From Panulirus ornatus (lineage: Eukaryota; Arthropoda; Malacostraca; Decapoda; Palinuridae), in NCBI RefSeq assembly GCF_036320965.1, contig NC_092269.1, positions 27,930,843 to 27,994,842 of the forward strand: a stretch of 64,000 nt of DNA. Reading direction: 5' to 3'. Within the stretch, counting starts at the first letter, position 1, and each line of letters starts with the position of its first letter. Position numbers and translations under genes: made by a program. A model generated the notes under the pieces. It ran no database searches. It saw only the letters and a program-made list of their open reading frames with translations, and was not told the DNA's origin. Positions 32,800 through 44,960 of this stretch are shown piece after piece.

Positions 32800-33180
32800 G
32801 ATAAAGTTCAAAGGTTCAGGTGAAGACCAGAGAGCCGGCAGGGGAATTTGGCAGAATAAGTTCAAAGGTTCATGTGGGGACTGTGACAGTTATGTTCATA
32901 GTAACGGGTGGGGACTGTGGAAGAAAAAGTTCAAAGGTTCGGGTAGAGACGTGAACATGCCATCCAGGCTGCGTTGACGAGGAAAGCTCAAATGTTCAGA
33001 TGGGGTTATGGGCAAACCTTTTGAGGTACATGGCATAGGAGGTTCAAAGGTTCAAATGAAGACGGGACAGCCAGCTGGAGCATGAGGCAGATTAAGTTCA
33101 AAGATTCATTTCAAGACTTGAGAGGAAGTCATCTAGGTTAGGTGGTACAGAAAGTTCAAAGAGACGTATGTAAACCACCT
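32800..33180. repeat. About 60-bp dispersed repeat with AAGTTCAAAGGTTCA core
   Basis: The AAGTTCAAAGGTTCA core recurs near 32806, 32868, 32928, 32985, 33039, 33095 and 33150, that is every 54-62 bp, with diverged flanks. Confidence 0.8.
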
Positions 33181-33229
33181 GGGCGGAAAGGAAGCAAGGG
33201 GAACTTCAAAGGGGAAGATTCAGAAACGA

Positions 33230-33330
33230 GGTTCAGTTCAGTGGGGGGAGGAAGAGGAGAGGAGGGAGAGGGGGGGGGGAGGTGGATGAGGAGGGAAAGT
33301 AGAGAAGGGGAAAGTAGGAGGGAGAACAGG
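33230..33330. repeat. G/A-rich low-complexity patch
   Basis: GTGGGGGGAGGAAGAGGAGA and a 9-10-base G-run near 33271-33280. Confidence 0.85.
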
Positions 33331-33379
33331 TCAAATTACAGGCGCTTGGAACAGCTAGCTACATAAGCAACGTGAAACT

Positions 33380-34127
33380 TATCATCTCACCTGTATGAAC
33401 CCTTCCGTCTCGCTCATAAGAGTGAACCTTAAGCTTCTGTCCCACTAGTGTTAACCCTTCCGTCTCTCTCATAAGAGTGAACCTTAAGCGTCTGTCCTAC
33501 TAGTGTGAATCATTTCGTTTTTCTCATATGTGTGATCCCTACGTATATCTCCCAACATTGTGAACCCCAAAGCTTCTTTCATTTGCGCTGAACCCTATGC
33601 ATCACTCCTACTGGTGTTAACCCTACCGTCTCTTGTCTGCGTGTGGGCCCTAGTATATCTCTCACTTCTGTGAACCTTACCGTCTCTTGTCTATGTGAAC
33701 CCTTCTATTTCTCTCCTGTTAACCTTAGGGTTTCTTATGTATGTAAACTCTGGTATTTCTCTCACTTCTGTAAACTCTTCTGTTTCTTGTCTGTGTGAAC
33801 ACTACCGTCTCTTGTCTGTTGAACCCTCCTATTTCTCTCTCTTCTGCTACCACTGGGGTCTCTTGTCTGTTGAACCCTTGTATTTCTCCCACTTCTTTTT
33901 ACACTGGGGTCTCTTGTCTGTTGAACCCTAGTTTTTCTCTCACTTCTGTTATCACTGGGGTCTCTTCCTTATGCGAACCTTACGATATCTCTCGCCTGTT
34001 TGATCCCTACCAAATGCGTGGACCCTATTGAATTTATCTTTTGTATGATTCATGAGTTTCATTCACCCGTGTCAAGCCTACATTCTCTCTCATCTCTCTA
34101 CAGTGCAGTCAGTATAAATCTTATTGT
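33380..34127. repeat. Decayed left margin of the 27-bp satellite field
   Basis: Units containing GTGAACCCT, a short CCGTCTCT block and TCTCATAAG-like spacers recur every 25-45 bp with many changes. They share the GTGAAYCYTACCGTC core with the neighbouring array, so this is an aged flank of the same field. Confidence 0.85.
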
Positions 34128-37100
34128 CTCTTACCTGTGTGAATCCTACCGTCCTTCTCACCTGTGTGAATCCTACCTTCCTTCTCACCTGTGTGAATCC
34201 TACCGTCCTTCTCACCTGTGTGAATCCTACCGTCCTTCTCACCTGTGTCAATCCTACCGTCCTTCTCACCTGTGTGAATCCTACCGTCCTTCTCACCTGT
34301 GTTAATCCTACCTTCCTTCTCACCTGTGTGAATCCTACAATCCTTCCCACCTGTGTGAATCCTACCGTCCGTCTCACCTGTGTGAATCCTACCGTCCTTC
34401 TCACCTGCGTGAATCCTACCATCCTTCTCACCTGTGTGAATCCTACTATCCTTCTCACCTGTGTGAATCCTACCGTCCTTCTCACCTGTGTGAATCCTAC
34501 CGTCCTTCTCACCTGTGTGAATCTTACAATCCTTCTCACCTGTGTGAATCCTACCATCCTTCTCACCTGTGTGAATCCTACCGTCCTTCTCACCTGTGTG
34601 ATTCCTACGGTCCTTCTCACCTGTGTGAATCCTACCATCCTTCTCACCTGTGTGAATCCTACCGTCCTTCTCACCTGTGTGAATCCTACCGTCCTTCTCA
34701 CCTGTGTGAATCCTACCGTCCTCCTCACCTGTGTGAATCCTACCGTCCTTCTCACCTGTGTGAATCCTACCATCCTTCTCACCTGTGTGAATCCTACGGT
34801 CCTTCTCACATGTGTGAATCCTACCATCCTTCTCACCTGTGTGAATCCTACCGTCCTTCTCACCTGTGTGAATCCTACCGTCCTTCTCACCTGCGTGAAT
34901 CCTACCATCCTTCTCACCTGTGTGAATCCTACTATCCTTCTCACCTGTGTGAATCCTACCGTCCTTCTCACCTGTGTGAATCCTACCGTCCTTCTCACCT
35001 GTGTGAATCCTACCGTCCTTCTCACCTGTGTGAATCCTACCGTCCTTCTCACCTGTGTGAATCCTACGGTCCTTCTCATCTGTGTGAATCCTACCGTCCT
35101 TCTCACCTGTGTGAATCCTACCGTCCTTCTCACCTGTGTGAATCCTACCGTCCTTCTCACCTGTGTGAATCCTACCGTCCTTCTCACCTGTGTGAATCCT
35201 ACCATCCTTCTCACCTGTGTGAATCCTACCGTCCTTCTCACCTGTGTGAATCCTACCGTCCTTCTCACCTGTGTGAATCCTACAGTCCTTCTCACCTGTG
35301 TGAATCCTACCTTCCTTCTCACCTGTGTGAATCCTACCGTCCTTCTCACCTGTGTGAATCCTACCGTCCTTCTCACCTGTGTGAATCCTACAGTCCTTCT
35401 CACCTGTGTGAATCCTACCGTCCTTCTCACCTGTGTGAATCCTACCGTCCTTCTCACCTGTGTGAATCCTACCGTCCTTCTCACCTGTGTGAATCCTACC
35501 ATCCTTCTCACCTGTGTGAATCCTACCGTCCTTCTCACCTGTGTGAATCCTACCGTCCTTCTCACCTGTGTGAATCCTACCAGTCCTTCTCACCTGTGTG
35601 AATCCTACCGTCCTTCTCACCTGTGTGAATCCTACCATCCTTCTCACCTGTGTGAATCCTACCGTCCTTCTCACCTGTGTGAATCCTACCGTCCTTCTCA
35701 CCTGTGTGAATCCTACCATCCTTCTCACCTGTGTGAATCCTACCATCCTTCTCACCTGTGTGAATCCTACCGTCCTTCTCACCTGTGTGAATCCTACCGT
35801 CCTTCTCACCTGTGTGAATCCTACAGTCCTTCTCACCTGTGTGAATCCTACCGTCCTTCTCACCTGTGTGAATCCTACCGTCCTTCTCACCTGTGTGAAT
35901 CCTACCGTCCTTCTCACCTGTGTGAATCCTACCATCCTTCTCACCTGTGTGAATCCTACCATCCTTCTCACCTGTGTGAATCCTACCATCCTTCTCACCT
36001 GTGTGAATCCTACCATCCTTCTCACCTGTGTGAATCCTACCATCCTTCTCACCTGTGTGAATCCTACCGTCCTTCTCACCTGTGTGAATCCTACCATCCT
36101 TCTCACCTGTGTGAATCCTACCGTCCTTCTCACCTGTGTGAATCCTACCGTCCTTCTCACCTGTGTGAATCCTACCGTCCTTCTCACCTGTGTGAATCCT
36201 ACCATCCTTCTCACCTGTGTGAATCCTACCGTCCTTCTCACCTGTGTGAATCCTACAATCCTTCTCACCTGTGTGAATCTACCGTCCTTCTCACCTGTGT
36301 GAATCTTACAATCCTTCTCACCTGTGTGAATCCTACCGTCCTTCTCACCTGTGTGAATCCTACCGTCCTTCTCACCTGTGTGAATCCTACCAGTCCTTCT
36401 CACCTGTGTGAATCCTACCGTCCTTCTCACCTGTGTGAATCCTACCGTCCTTCTCACCTGTGTGAATCCTACCGTCCTTCTCACCTGTGTGAATCCTACA
36501 GTCCTTCTCACCTGTGTGAATCCTACCGTCCTTCTCACCTGTGTGAATCCTACCAGTCCTTCTCACCTGTGTGAATCCTACCATCCTTCTCACCTGTGTG
36601 AATCCTACCGTCCTTCTCACCTGTGTGAATCCTACCGTCCTTCTCACCTGTGTGAATCCTACCAGTCCTTCTCACCTGTGTGAATCCTACCGTCCTTCTC
36701 ACCTGTGTGAATCCTACCATCCTTCTCACCTGTGTGAATCCTACCATCCTTCTCACCTGTGTGAATCCTACCGTCCTTCTCACCTGTGTGAATCCTACCA
36801 TCCTTCTCACCTGTGTGAATCCTACCGTCCTTCTCACCTGTGTGAATCCTACCGTCCTTCTCACCTGTGTGAATCCTACCGTCCTTCTCACCTGTGTGAA
36901 TCCTACCGTCCTTCTCACCTGTGTGAATCCTACCGTCCTTCTCACCTGTGTGAATCCTACCGTCCTTCTCACCTGTGTGAATCCTACCGTCCTTCTCACC
37001 TGTGTGAATCCTACCATCCTTCTCACCTGTGTGAATCCTACCGTCCTTCTCACCTGTGTGAATCCTACATCCTTCACCTGTGTGAATCCTACCATCCTTC

Positions 37101-39260
37101 TCACCTGTGTGAATCCTACCATCCTTCTCACCTGTGTGAATCCTACCGTCCTTCTCACCTGTGTGAATCCTACCGTCCTTCTCACCTGTGTGAATCCTAC
37201 CGTCCTTCTCACCTGTGTGAATCCTACCGTCCTTCTCACCTGTGTGAATCCTACCATCCTTCTCACCTGTGTGAATCCTACCATCCTTCTCACCTGTGTG
37301 AATCCTACCGTCCTTCTCACCTGTGTGAATCCTACCGTCCTTCTCACCTGTGTGAATCCTACCATCCTTCTCACCTGTGTGAATCCTACCATCCTTCTCA
37401 CCTGTGTGAATCCTACCGTCCTTCTCACCTGTGTGAATCCTACCGTCCTTCTCACCTGTGTGAATCCTACCATCCTTCTCACCTGTGTGAATCCTACCGT
37501 CCTTCTCACCTGTGTGAATCCTACCGTCCTTCTCACCTGTGTGAATCCTACCATCCTTCTCACCTGTGTGAATCCTACCGTCCTTCTCACCTGTGTGAAT
37601 CCTACCTTCCTTCTCACCTGTGTGAATCCTACCGTCCTTCTCACCTGTGTGAATCCTACCGTCCTTCTCACCTGTGTGAATCCTACCATCCTTCTCACCT
37701 GTGTGAATCCTACCATCCTTCTCACCTGTGTGAATCCTACCATCCTTCTCACCTGTGTGAATCCTACCGTCCTTCTCACCTGTGTGAATCCTACCATCCT
37801 TCTCACCTGTGTGAATCCTACCGTCCTTCTCACCTGTGTGAATCCTACAGTCCTTCTCACCTGTGTGAATCCTACCATCCTTCTCACCTGTGTGAATCCT
37901 ACCATCCTTCTCACCTGTGTGAATCCTACCATCCTTCTCACCTGTGTGAATCCTACCATCCTTCTCACCTGTGTGAATCCTACCGTCCTTCTCACCTGTG
38001 TGAATCCTACCGTCCTTCTCACCTGTGTGAATCCTACCGTCCTTCTCACCTGTGTGAATCCTACCGTCCTTCTCACCTGTGTGAATCCTATCTTCCTTCT
38101 CACCTGTGTGAATCCTACCATCCTTCTCACCTGTGTGAATCCTACCGTCCTTCTCACCTGTGTGAATCCTACCGTCCTTCTCACCTGTGTGAATCCTACC
38201 ATCCTTCTCACCTGTGTGAATCCTACCGTCCTTCTCACCTGTGTGAATCCTACCGTCCTTCTCACCTGTGTGAATCCTACCATCCTTCTCACCTGTGTGA
38301 ATCCTACCGTCCTTCTCACCTGTGTGAATCCTACCATCCTTCTCACCTGTGTGAATCCTACCGTCCTTCTCACCTGTGTGAATCCTACCGTCCTTCTCAC
38401 CTGTGTGAATCCTACCGTCCTTCTCACCTGTGTGAATCCTACCGTCCTTCTCACCTGTGTGAATCCTACCGTCCTTCTCACCTGTGTGAATCCTACCGTC
38501 CTTCTCACCTGTGTGAATCCTACCGTCCTTCTCACCTGTGTGAATCCTACCGTCCTTCTCACCTGTGTGAATCCTACCGTCCTTCTCACCTGTGTGAATC
38601 CTACCGTCCTTCTCACCTGTGTGAATCCTACCGTCCTTCTCACCTGTGTGAATCCTACCGTCCTTCTCACCTGTGTGAATCCTACCGTCCTTCTCACCTG
38701 TGTGAATCCTACCGTCCTTCTCACCTGTGTGAATCCTACCGTCCTTCTCACCTGTGTGAATCCTACCGTCCTTCTCACCTGTGTGAATCCTACCGTCCTT
38801 CTCACCTGTGTGAATCCTACCGTCCTTCTCACCTGTGTGAATCCTACCGTCCTTCTCACCTGTGTGAATCCTACCGTCCTTCTCACCTGTGTGAATCCTA
38901 CCATCCTTCTCACCTGTGTGAATCCTACGTCCTTCTCACCTGTGTGAATCCTACCGTCCTTCTCACCTGTGTGAATCCTACCGTCCTTCTCACCTGTGTG
39001 AATCCTACCATCCTTCTCACCTGTGTGAATCCTACCGTCCTTCTCACCTGTGTGAATCCTACCGTCCTTCTCACCTGTGTGAATCCTACCGTCCTTCTCA
39101 CCTGTGTGAATCCTACCATCCTTCTCACCTGTGTGAATCCTACCGTCCTTCTCACCTGTGTGAATCCTACCGTCCTTCTCACCTGTGTGAATCCTACCAT
39201 CCTTCTCACCTGTGTGAAATCCTACCATCCTTCTCACCTGTGTGAATCTACCATCCTTCT
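34128..39260. repeat. 27-bp satellite core, about 190 units
   Basis: Unit CCTGTGTGAATCCTACCGTC plus CTTCTCA (27 bp). The commonest variant site is CCGTC or CCATC, with rarer CAGTC, CTTTC and CAATC. From about 38340 to 38880 roughly 20 consecutive units are identical. Because 27 is divisible by three, all six frames can stay open for hundreds of codons; the minus frames read GEKDGRIHT or VGFTQVRRT repeats. This is tandem DNA, not a protein gene. Confidence 0.98.
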
Positions 39261-39775
39261 CACCTGTGGTGAAACCACCGTCCTTCACGTGTGTGAATCC
39301 TGTCGTCCTTCTCACAGGTGAACCTACCATCCTTCTCACCTGAGTGAAACCACCGGCCGTTCCACCTGTGTGAATCCTATCGTCGTTCTTACCCGTGTGA
39401 ATCCTACAACCTCTCCCTGTGTGAATCCCTAACGTCCTTCTCACCGGTGTGAATCCTATCGGCCTTCCTCACCTTGAATCCTACTTTCCTTCTCACCTGT
39501 GTGGAAAGCCTACCATCCTTCTCACCTGTGTGCAGCCTACCATCCTTCTCACCTGGGTGAAATATCCCCTACCGTCCTTCCTCACCTGGGAATCCTAATC
39601 GTCCTTCCTCACCTGTGGTGAAGCCTACCATCCTTCCTCACCTGTGTAATCCCAACCGTCCTTCTCACCTGTGTGAATTCCTACACCTTCTCACCTGGTG
39701 AATCCTACCGTCTTCCACCTTGTGAATCCTACCGTCCCTTGTCACCTGTGTGAAGCCTACCATCCTTCTCACCGT
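39261..39775. repeat. Indel-rich transition zone of the 27-bp array
   Basis: Same 27-bp unit, but nearly every copy carries a one- or two-base insertion or deletion (for example CTCACCTTGAATCC, CCTCACCTGGGAATCC). The upstream core is almost indel-free. Confidence 0.9.
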
Positions 39776-40345
39776 GTGGAGCTACCGTCCTTCTCACCAG
39801 TGTGGAGTCTACCGTCCTTCTCACCAGTGTGGAGCCTACCGTCCTTCTCACCAGTGTGGAGCCTACCATCCTTCTCACCAGTGTGGAGCCTACCGTCCTT
39901 CTCACCAGTGTGGAGTCTACCGTCCTTCTCACCAGTGTGGAGCCTACCGTCCTTCTCACCAGTGTGGAGCCTACCGTCCTTCTACCAGTGTGGAGTCTAC
40001 CGTCCTTCTCACTAGTGTGGAGCCTACCGTCCCTCTCACCAGTGTGGAGTCTACCGTCCTTCTCACCAGTGTGGAGCCTACCATACTTCTCACCAGTGTG
40101 GAGCCTACCGTCCTTCTCACCAGTGTGGAGCCTACCGTCCTTCTACCAGTGTGGAGTCTACCGTCCTTCTCACTAGTGTGGAGCCTACCGTCCTTCTCAC
40201 TAGTGTGGAGCCTACCGTCCCTCTCACCAGTGTGGAGTCTACCGTCCTTCTCACCAGTGTGGAGCCTACCATACTTCTCACCAGTGTGGAGCCTACCGTC
40301 CTTCTCACCAGTGTGGAGTCTACCGTCCTTCTCATTAGTGTCTGG
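39776..40345. repeat. 27-bp variant array (CCAGTGTGGAGCC type), about 21 units
   Basis: Unit CCAGTGTGGAGCCTACCGTC plus CTTCTCA: a sister of the core unit with GTGTGGAGCC in place of GTGTGAATCC. A block of about six units starting with the 26-bp unit CTTCTACCAGTG at about 39974 is repeated from about 40136, a local higher-order duplication. Confidence 0.95.
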
Positions 40346-40416
40346 GTCAATGTCAATTTCATCAGTGAGGGGATAATCTTTCTTACCGTAAAAACTCTTC
40401 CGTCTCTTACGTGCGT

Positions 40417-40417
<1 letters not shown>

Positions 40418-40500
<83 letters not shown>
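40418..40500. repeat. (CT)n microsatellite
   Basis: About 41 CT units inserted in the satellite field. Confidence 0.97.
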
Positions 40501-40505
<5 letters not shown>

Positions 40506-40589
40506 TCACAACTTGGGTTCTGTACGTGCCTGAAGCCTCCTGTTTCATCAGTGAGAAACCTTCTTTCTCTCCCATTTGCGTAAATGTAA

Positions 40590-41500
40590 ATTGAGTTGTC
40601 TCTCTCACCAGCGTAAATGTAAGCCCTACATTCTATCCCACCTACGTAAATATAAATCCTACTATCTCTCCCATCGCGTAAATGTAAATTCAGCTGTCTC
40701 TCTCACCAGCGTAAATGTAAACCCTACTGTCTCTCCCATCTGCGTGAATATAAACCCTACTGTCTCTCCCACCTGCGTGAATGTAAACCTTACTGTCTCT
40801 CCCATCTGCGTGAATGTAAACCCTACTGTCTCTCCCATCTGCGTGAATGTAAACCCTACTGTCTCTCCCACCTGCGTGAATGTAAACCTTACTGTCTCTC
40901 CCATCTGCGTGAATGTAAACCCTACTGTCTCTCCCATCTGCGTGAATATAAACCCTACTGTCTCTCTCACCAGCGTAAATGTAAACCCTACTGTCTCTCC
41001 CACCTGCGTGAATGTAAACCTTACTGTCTCTCCCATCTGCGTGAATGTAAACCTTATTGTCTCTCCCATCTGCGTAAATGTAAACCCTACTGTCTCTCCC
41101 ACCTGCGTGAATGTAAACCTTACCGTCTTTCCCATCTGCGTGAATGTAAACTTTACTGTCTCTCCCACCTGCGTGAATGTAAACCTTACTGTCTATCCCA
41201 TCTGCGTGAATGTAAACCCTACTGTCTCTCCCACCTGCGTGAATGTAACCCTTACTGTCTATCCCATCTGCGTGAATGTAAACCCTACTGTCCCTCCCAC
41301 CTGCCTGAATGTAAACCCTACTGTCTCTCCCACCTGCGTGAATGTAAACCTTACTGTCTCTCCCATTTGCGTGAATGTAAACCCTACTGTCTATCCCACC
41401 TGCCTGAATGTAAACCCTACTGTCTCTCCCACCTGCGTGAATGTAAACCTTACTGTCTCTCCCACCTGCGTGAGTGTAAACCTTGCCAGTTTAAAGCCTA
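40590..41500. repeat. 33-bp variant array (CCTGCGTGAATGTAAACC type), about 27 units
   Basis: Unit CACCTGCGTGAATGTAAACC plus CTACTGTCTCTCC (33 bp), a longer relative of the 27-bp unit. Divisible by three, so it gives a 421-codon artefact frame reading CVNVNPTVSPI repeats. Confidence 0.95.
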
Positions 41501-42330
41501 CTGTCTCTTATCTTCGTGAGCTCAACTATCTATCTCAAGTGTTCGAGCTCTGTGGCTCAAACACATACATGGAGCTTACTGTCTCTTGTCAAAGTGAACC
41601 TTGCATCTCCTTCCAGTCTGAAATCTACTGTCTCTCGAACTTGGGTGAATCCTACAGTCTCAAGTGTATGCACGTATATAAAGCCTATCATCTCTCTCAC
41701 TTGTGTAAAACATACAGTCTCTCCCAGAGAAGAGAAATTTCCTCCTCATTCACTTGTATAAAGTCTGATCATCTGTCTCATCTACACGAAGCCTGTCGAC
41801 TCGTCTTTCTTATCTGTGCGCATTCTTACCATTTCATTTGAGAATCTAATGTCTACTGTGTGTCTTATCTTCATCATCTCTGACTATGTCTCCCTCTTGT
41901 GTGAATCCTTACATTTCTCTCACCTGTATGAAGCCTAAAGTCTGTCTTAGTGGCATGAGGCTCACCGCCTCTCTCATCTGTGTGAACCTTAACACGTCTC
42001 TCATTTTATGAGGCCTACCGTCTTTCTCATGAGTGTACTGTCTACCTCTGCTGTATGAATTATACCATCTCTCTCACCTGTGTGAAGTCCACTATCTTTC
42101 TCATCATTGTGAAGCCTATCCTTTCCCTTACAAGTGTGAAGCCCATCTCTCTCATCATTGTGAAGCCTACCATCTCCCTCACCTGTGTGAAACCTACCAT
42201 CTCCCTCACCCGTGTGAAGCCTACCATCGTTCTAATAATTGTGAAGCCTATCATCTCCCTCACCTGTGTGAAACCTACTTTCTGTCTCACTAGTGTGATG
42301 CCTACCATCTCTTTCACTCGTAGCTCCATA
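41501..42330. repeat. Decayed right margin of the satellite field
   Basis: GTGAAGCCTACCATCTCTCTC-like units recur every 25-35 bp, with a better-preserved patch at 42050-42310 (spacing about 27-30 bp). This mirrors the decayed left margin at 33380-34127. Confidence 0.85.
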
Positions 42331-42795
42331 GTTTCTCGGCTGAAGAACTGTGTCTGTAAAATTAGTCAGAGTAAAATAACCACAATAAAACCATACGATT
42401 TACATAGCAACACATAACAGAGAAACTGCCATGACAACACAAAAATAAAAGAGAAGCATTGTATATCAAACAGAAACAAATATTGAAGTAAAACCAAAAT
42501 ACTTAATGGCAACTTTAATCTGCAGGTGTCATGTGCATATAACATAAAATTCAGTGAAGGAAGGACAGGAAAAGAAAAACAAGATTAAACAAACCTTGCA
42601 GTGATGAAGTAATTGTATGGCGATGCTGACCAGATATCACATTAAGGAGACTAATCAGCCAAACTTAGTGTTATCCTATTCCACCACCAACAACGGCAGT
42701 TGGTATGATAGTGAGGTAACGAAGAATCATCTAGAGTTATTAGAAAGAGCTTTATAGGTGCCCGGGTGTAGTTAGACAATCCTTGTAACCTACAG
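42331..42795. other. AT-rich anonymous DNA
   Basis: No exon or repeat recognised. Confidence 0.4.
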
Positions 42796-43020
42796 TTGCA
42801 AGGATCTCTAGGTTCTTCTACAGGGTATCCAACCTGCACAGTCCTCGGATCTCTAGGTTCTTCTACAGGGGATCCAACCTGCACAGTCCTCGGATCTCTA
42901 GGTTCTGCAAGGGATCCATCCGGCATGCAACTAATAACACAGAGTCCTTGGATCTCTAGGTTCTTCAACAGGGGATCCGGCCTGCAAGTCAGCTACCCAG
43001 AGTCCTTCAAATAGGATCCA
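42796..43020. repeat. 45-bp minisatellite, about 4-5 units
   Basis: Unit GGATCTCTAGGTTCTTCTAC plus AGGGGATCCAACCTGCACAGTCCTC; starts at 42802, 42847 and 42892. Weaker GGATCC-type echoes continue to about 43400. Confidence 0.93.
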
Positions 43021-44330
43021 TCCAGCTAGTTGGTTATAGGTCCTTTCTTTTAGAGTAAGGGGGGAAGGGGTCCAGACTATCAGTTACGACCTGCAGGTCA
43101 TTCATTTGTACCTACTTAGCACCATTCCTGGATCGTTGAAAGGGATTGTGAAGTGGACTGTAATATCAGACGGTTTGGATCCTTCAAGTGGAGTCCGTAC
43201 AGTTTATAGGATCGCCAGGTCTTTCAGGTGGAAGTCCAGATTTTTCTGTAGGATCAAGCTCTTCTACTAGATCCAGATGGCTAGTAGGATCCTCACCCCC
43301 TTCAGGAGGGGATCTAGACTGTTTCAAAGATCCTCAGATCCTTTAGTAGAGATCAGGATTACTAGTGGAACCCTCAGGTCTTTTTAGAAGTACCATCAAA
43401 GTACCAGAATAAGGAGACTCAAGCCATCCGAGATGAACTGTGGCTAAATTCGCTTCCCTTGAGTCACCAGGGCCTCGAAAAGTGCACAGGGGAGCAATTC
43501 GATGGCCTTTATAGGACTAGAACCATGGAAAGATACGTCAAGAGAACATCAGAACATGACATCCACTACACTTGAGTTGATACATTATGAGTTGGATGGA
43601 TATAAGCACAAACATATCTCCATCTGTTTACTATCTGATCCCCAGGAAGAACATTAAGTGTGCATCTGAATCCTTTAATCTTCATTTTGTACTCGAGCAT
43701 ACGTCAATAAGTGCCAGCCTAATCATCGACGACTCTATTCACTCAGGTTCTTCCTTGTTGTTGTCCTCCAGAGCAGTCCTGGGCCAAGGATGACACACCT
43801 ATCCATCCATCCACAGGGACGGGATGGCCTCCCACGAGCCCCTCCCGCGGCTAAGTCCCCCAGCAGGAGGTGAAGCCTCTGATCCGTCACGTTCCAGAGA
43901 GTCTATAAGAATGGTATCTTCTGCACGTCTCCGAAAACTTGGGCAATTACTTCAGTGGACTTCCCAGAGGGTGGAGAATGGAGGTTGAAGAGGAGGAGTG
44001 GAGTAGGGTGGAGTGGCAGAGTAGGTCGAGGTGGAGGAGTGAGGTGATGAAGGAGAAAGAGAGAAGTTTGAAGATGATAACGTAAAAGATGGATGGTGAG
44101 GGCGACGTCTATGATACCCACTTATGTCTTCGTGTGGCTAAACTTGACCACATCCTGCTTTATGTCTGGGGTTCCCGTGGGTGGGTGGGCAGCAGCCTGT
44201 CTCCCTGACTTACCTACCCAGGTTCATACCAAAGGCACAGTTCAGAGTCATCCCGGTAAAGGTCGACATGACTATGTTACCCGGGGTGGCTGGCCAAGAC
44301 CACATCAACCCGGTCTCACTTGAAAACTAA
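43021..44330. other. Anonymous DNA with decayed GGATC repeats at its left
   Basis: 43021-43400 holds diverged GATCCAGACT/TTCAG-type echoes of the 45-bp repeat. 43400-44330 shows no exon I can defend on either strand, although the next exon of the exchanger gene should lie somewhere below 46280. Confidence 0.4.
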
Positions 44331-44370
44331 CCCCCCACCCTACCCCCACCCCACCCCCACCCCACCCCCC
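44331..44370. other. C-rich tract, G-quadruplex candidate on the minus strand
   Basis: Six or more C-runs of three to six bases separated by single A or TA (CCCCCCACCCTACCCCCACC and on). The minus strand therefore meets the usual G3+ with 1-7-base loops pattern, and the plus strand the i-motif pattern. Confidence 0.75.
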
Positions 44371-44645
44371 AAAAAAATCACCGAACTTAGAAAAAATGTT
44401 GAACCTGCGTTCAGAAACTGCTGAACTTTGAAATCAAGAGAATATTGAACTCGGCACTGGGGGAAAATTTTGAACACGGACTGTACCTCGTACTGAACAA
44501 CTTAGGCGGTCGTTACTTCAATCGTAAAGTCCCGAGCGAACCACATTCTACATTGGGAGAAAACGAACGATGGGGTTGGGGATGGAAGGGTGAAGAACGT
44601 GATGTGGCGTATATACAGTGGTGGACATGTGGTGCCGATACGAAT
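44371..44645. other. Anonymous DNA
   Basis: No supported feature; a few TTGAAC motifs (GTTGAACCTG, TATTGAACTC, TTTTGAACAC) hint at an old short repeat. Confidence 0.35.
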
Positions 44646-44960
44646 GTGTGATAATGAACGTATGGTGATTGCGAACGTGCAGTGATAGTGAACATGTGGT
44701 GGTGGTGAACATGTGGTGGAGGTGAACGTGTGGTGGAGGTGAACGTGTGGTGGTGGTGAACGTGTGGTGGAGGTGAACGTGTGGTGGTGGTGAACGTGTG
44801 GTGGTGGTGAACGTGCGGTGGAGGTGAACGTGTGGTGGTGGTGAACGTGTGGTGGAGGTGAACGTGTGGTGGAGGTGAACGTGTGGTGGAGGTGAACGTG
44901 TGGTGGTGGTGAACGTGCGGTGGAGGTGAACGTGTGGTGGTGGTGAACGTGTGGTGGTGA
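44646..44960. repeat. 17-bp minisatellite, about 18 units
   Basis: Unit GAACGTGTGGTGGAGGT (17 bp) with GGAGGT or GGTGGT variants. The reverse Thr-His-Pro-rich frame of 175 codons is an artefact. Confidence 0.95.

Noticed and set aside
34121..36538. 805-codon minus frame with RIHTGEKDG repeats, resembling a C2H2 zinc-finger protein
   Set aside because: The HTGEK string is only the frame reading of a 27-bp satellite; there are no Cys-x2-4-Cys or His-x3-His finger bodies, and the same array is open in other frames too.
34128..39260. CRISPR-like array
   Set aside because: Units are contiguous 27-bp copies with no unique spacers; the organism is a eukaryote.
36550..39444. 964-codon and 916-codon frames on both strands
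   Set aside because: Same 27-bp satellite; open on both strands at once because the unit is a multiple of three.
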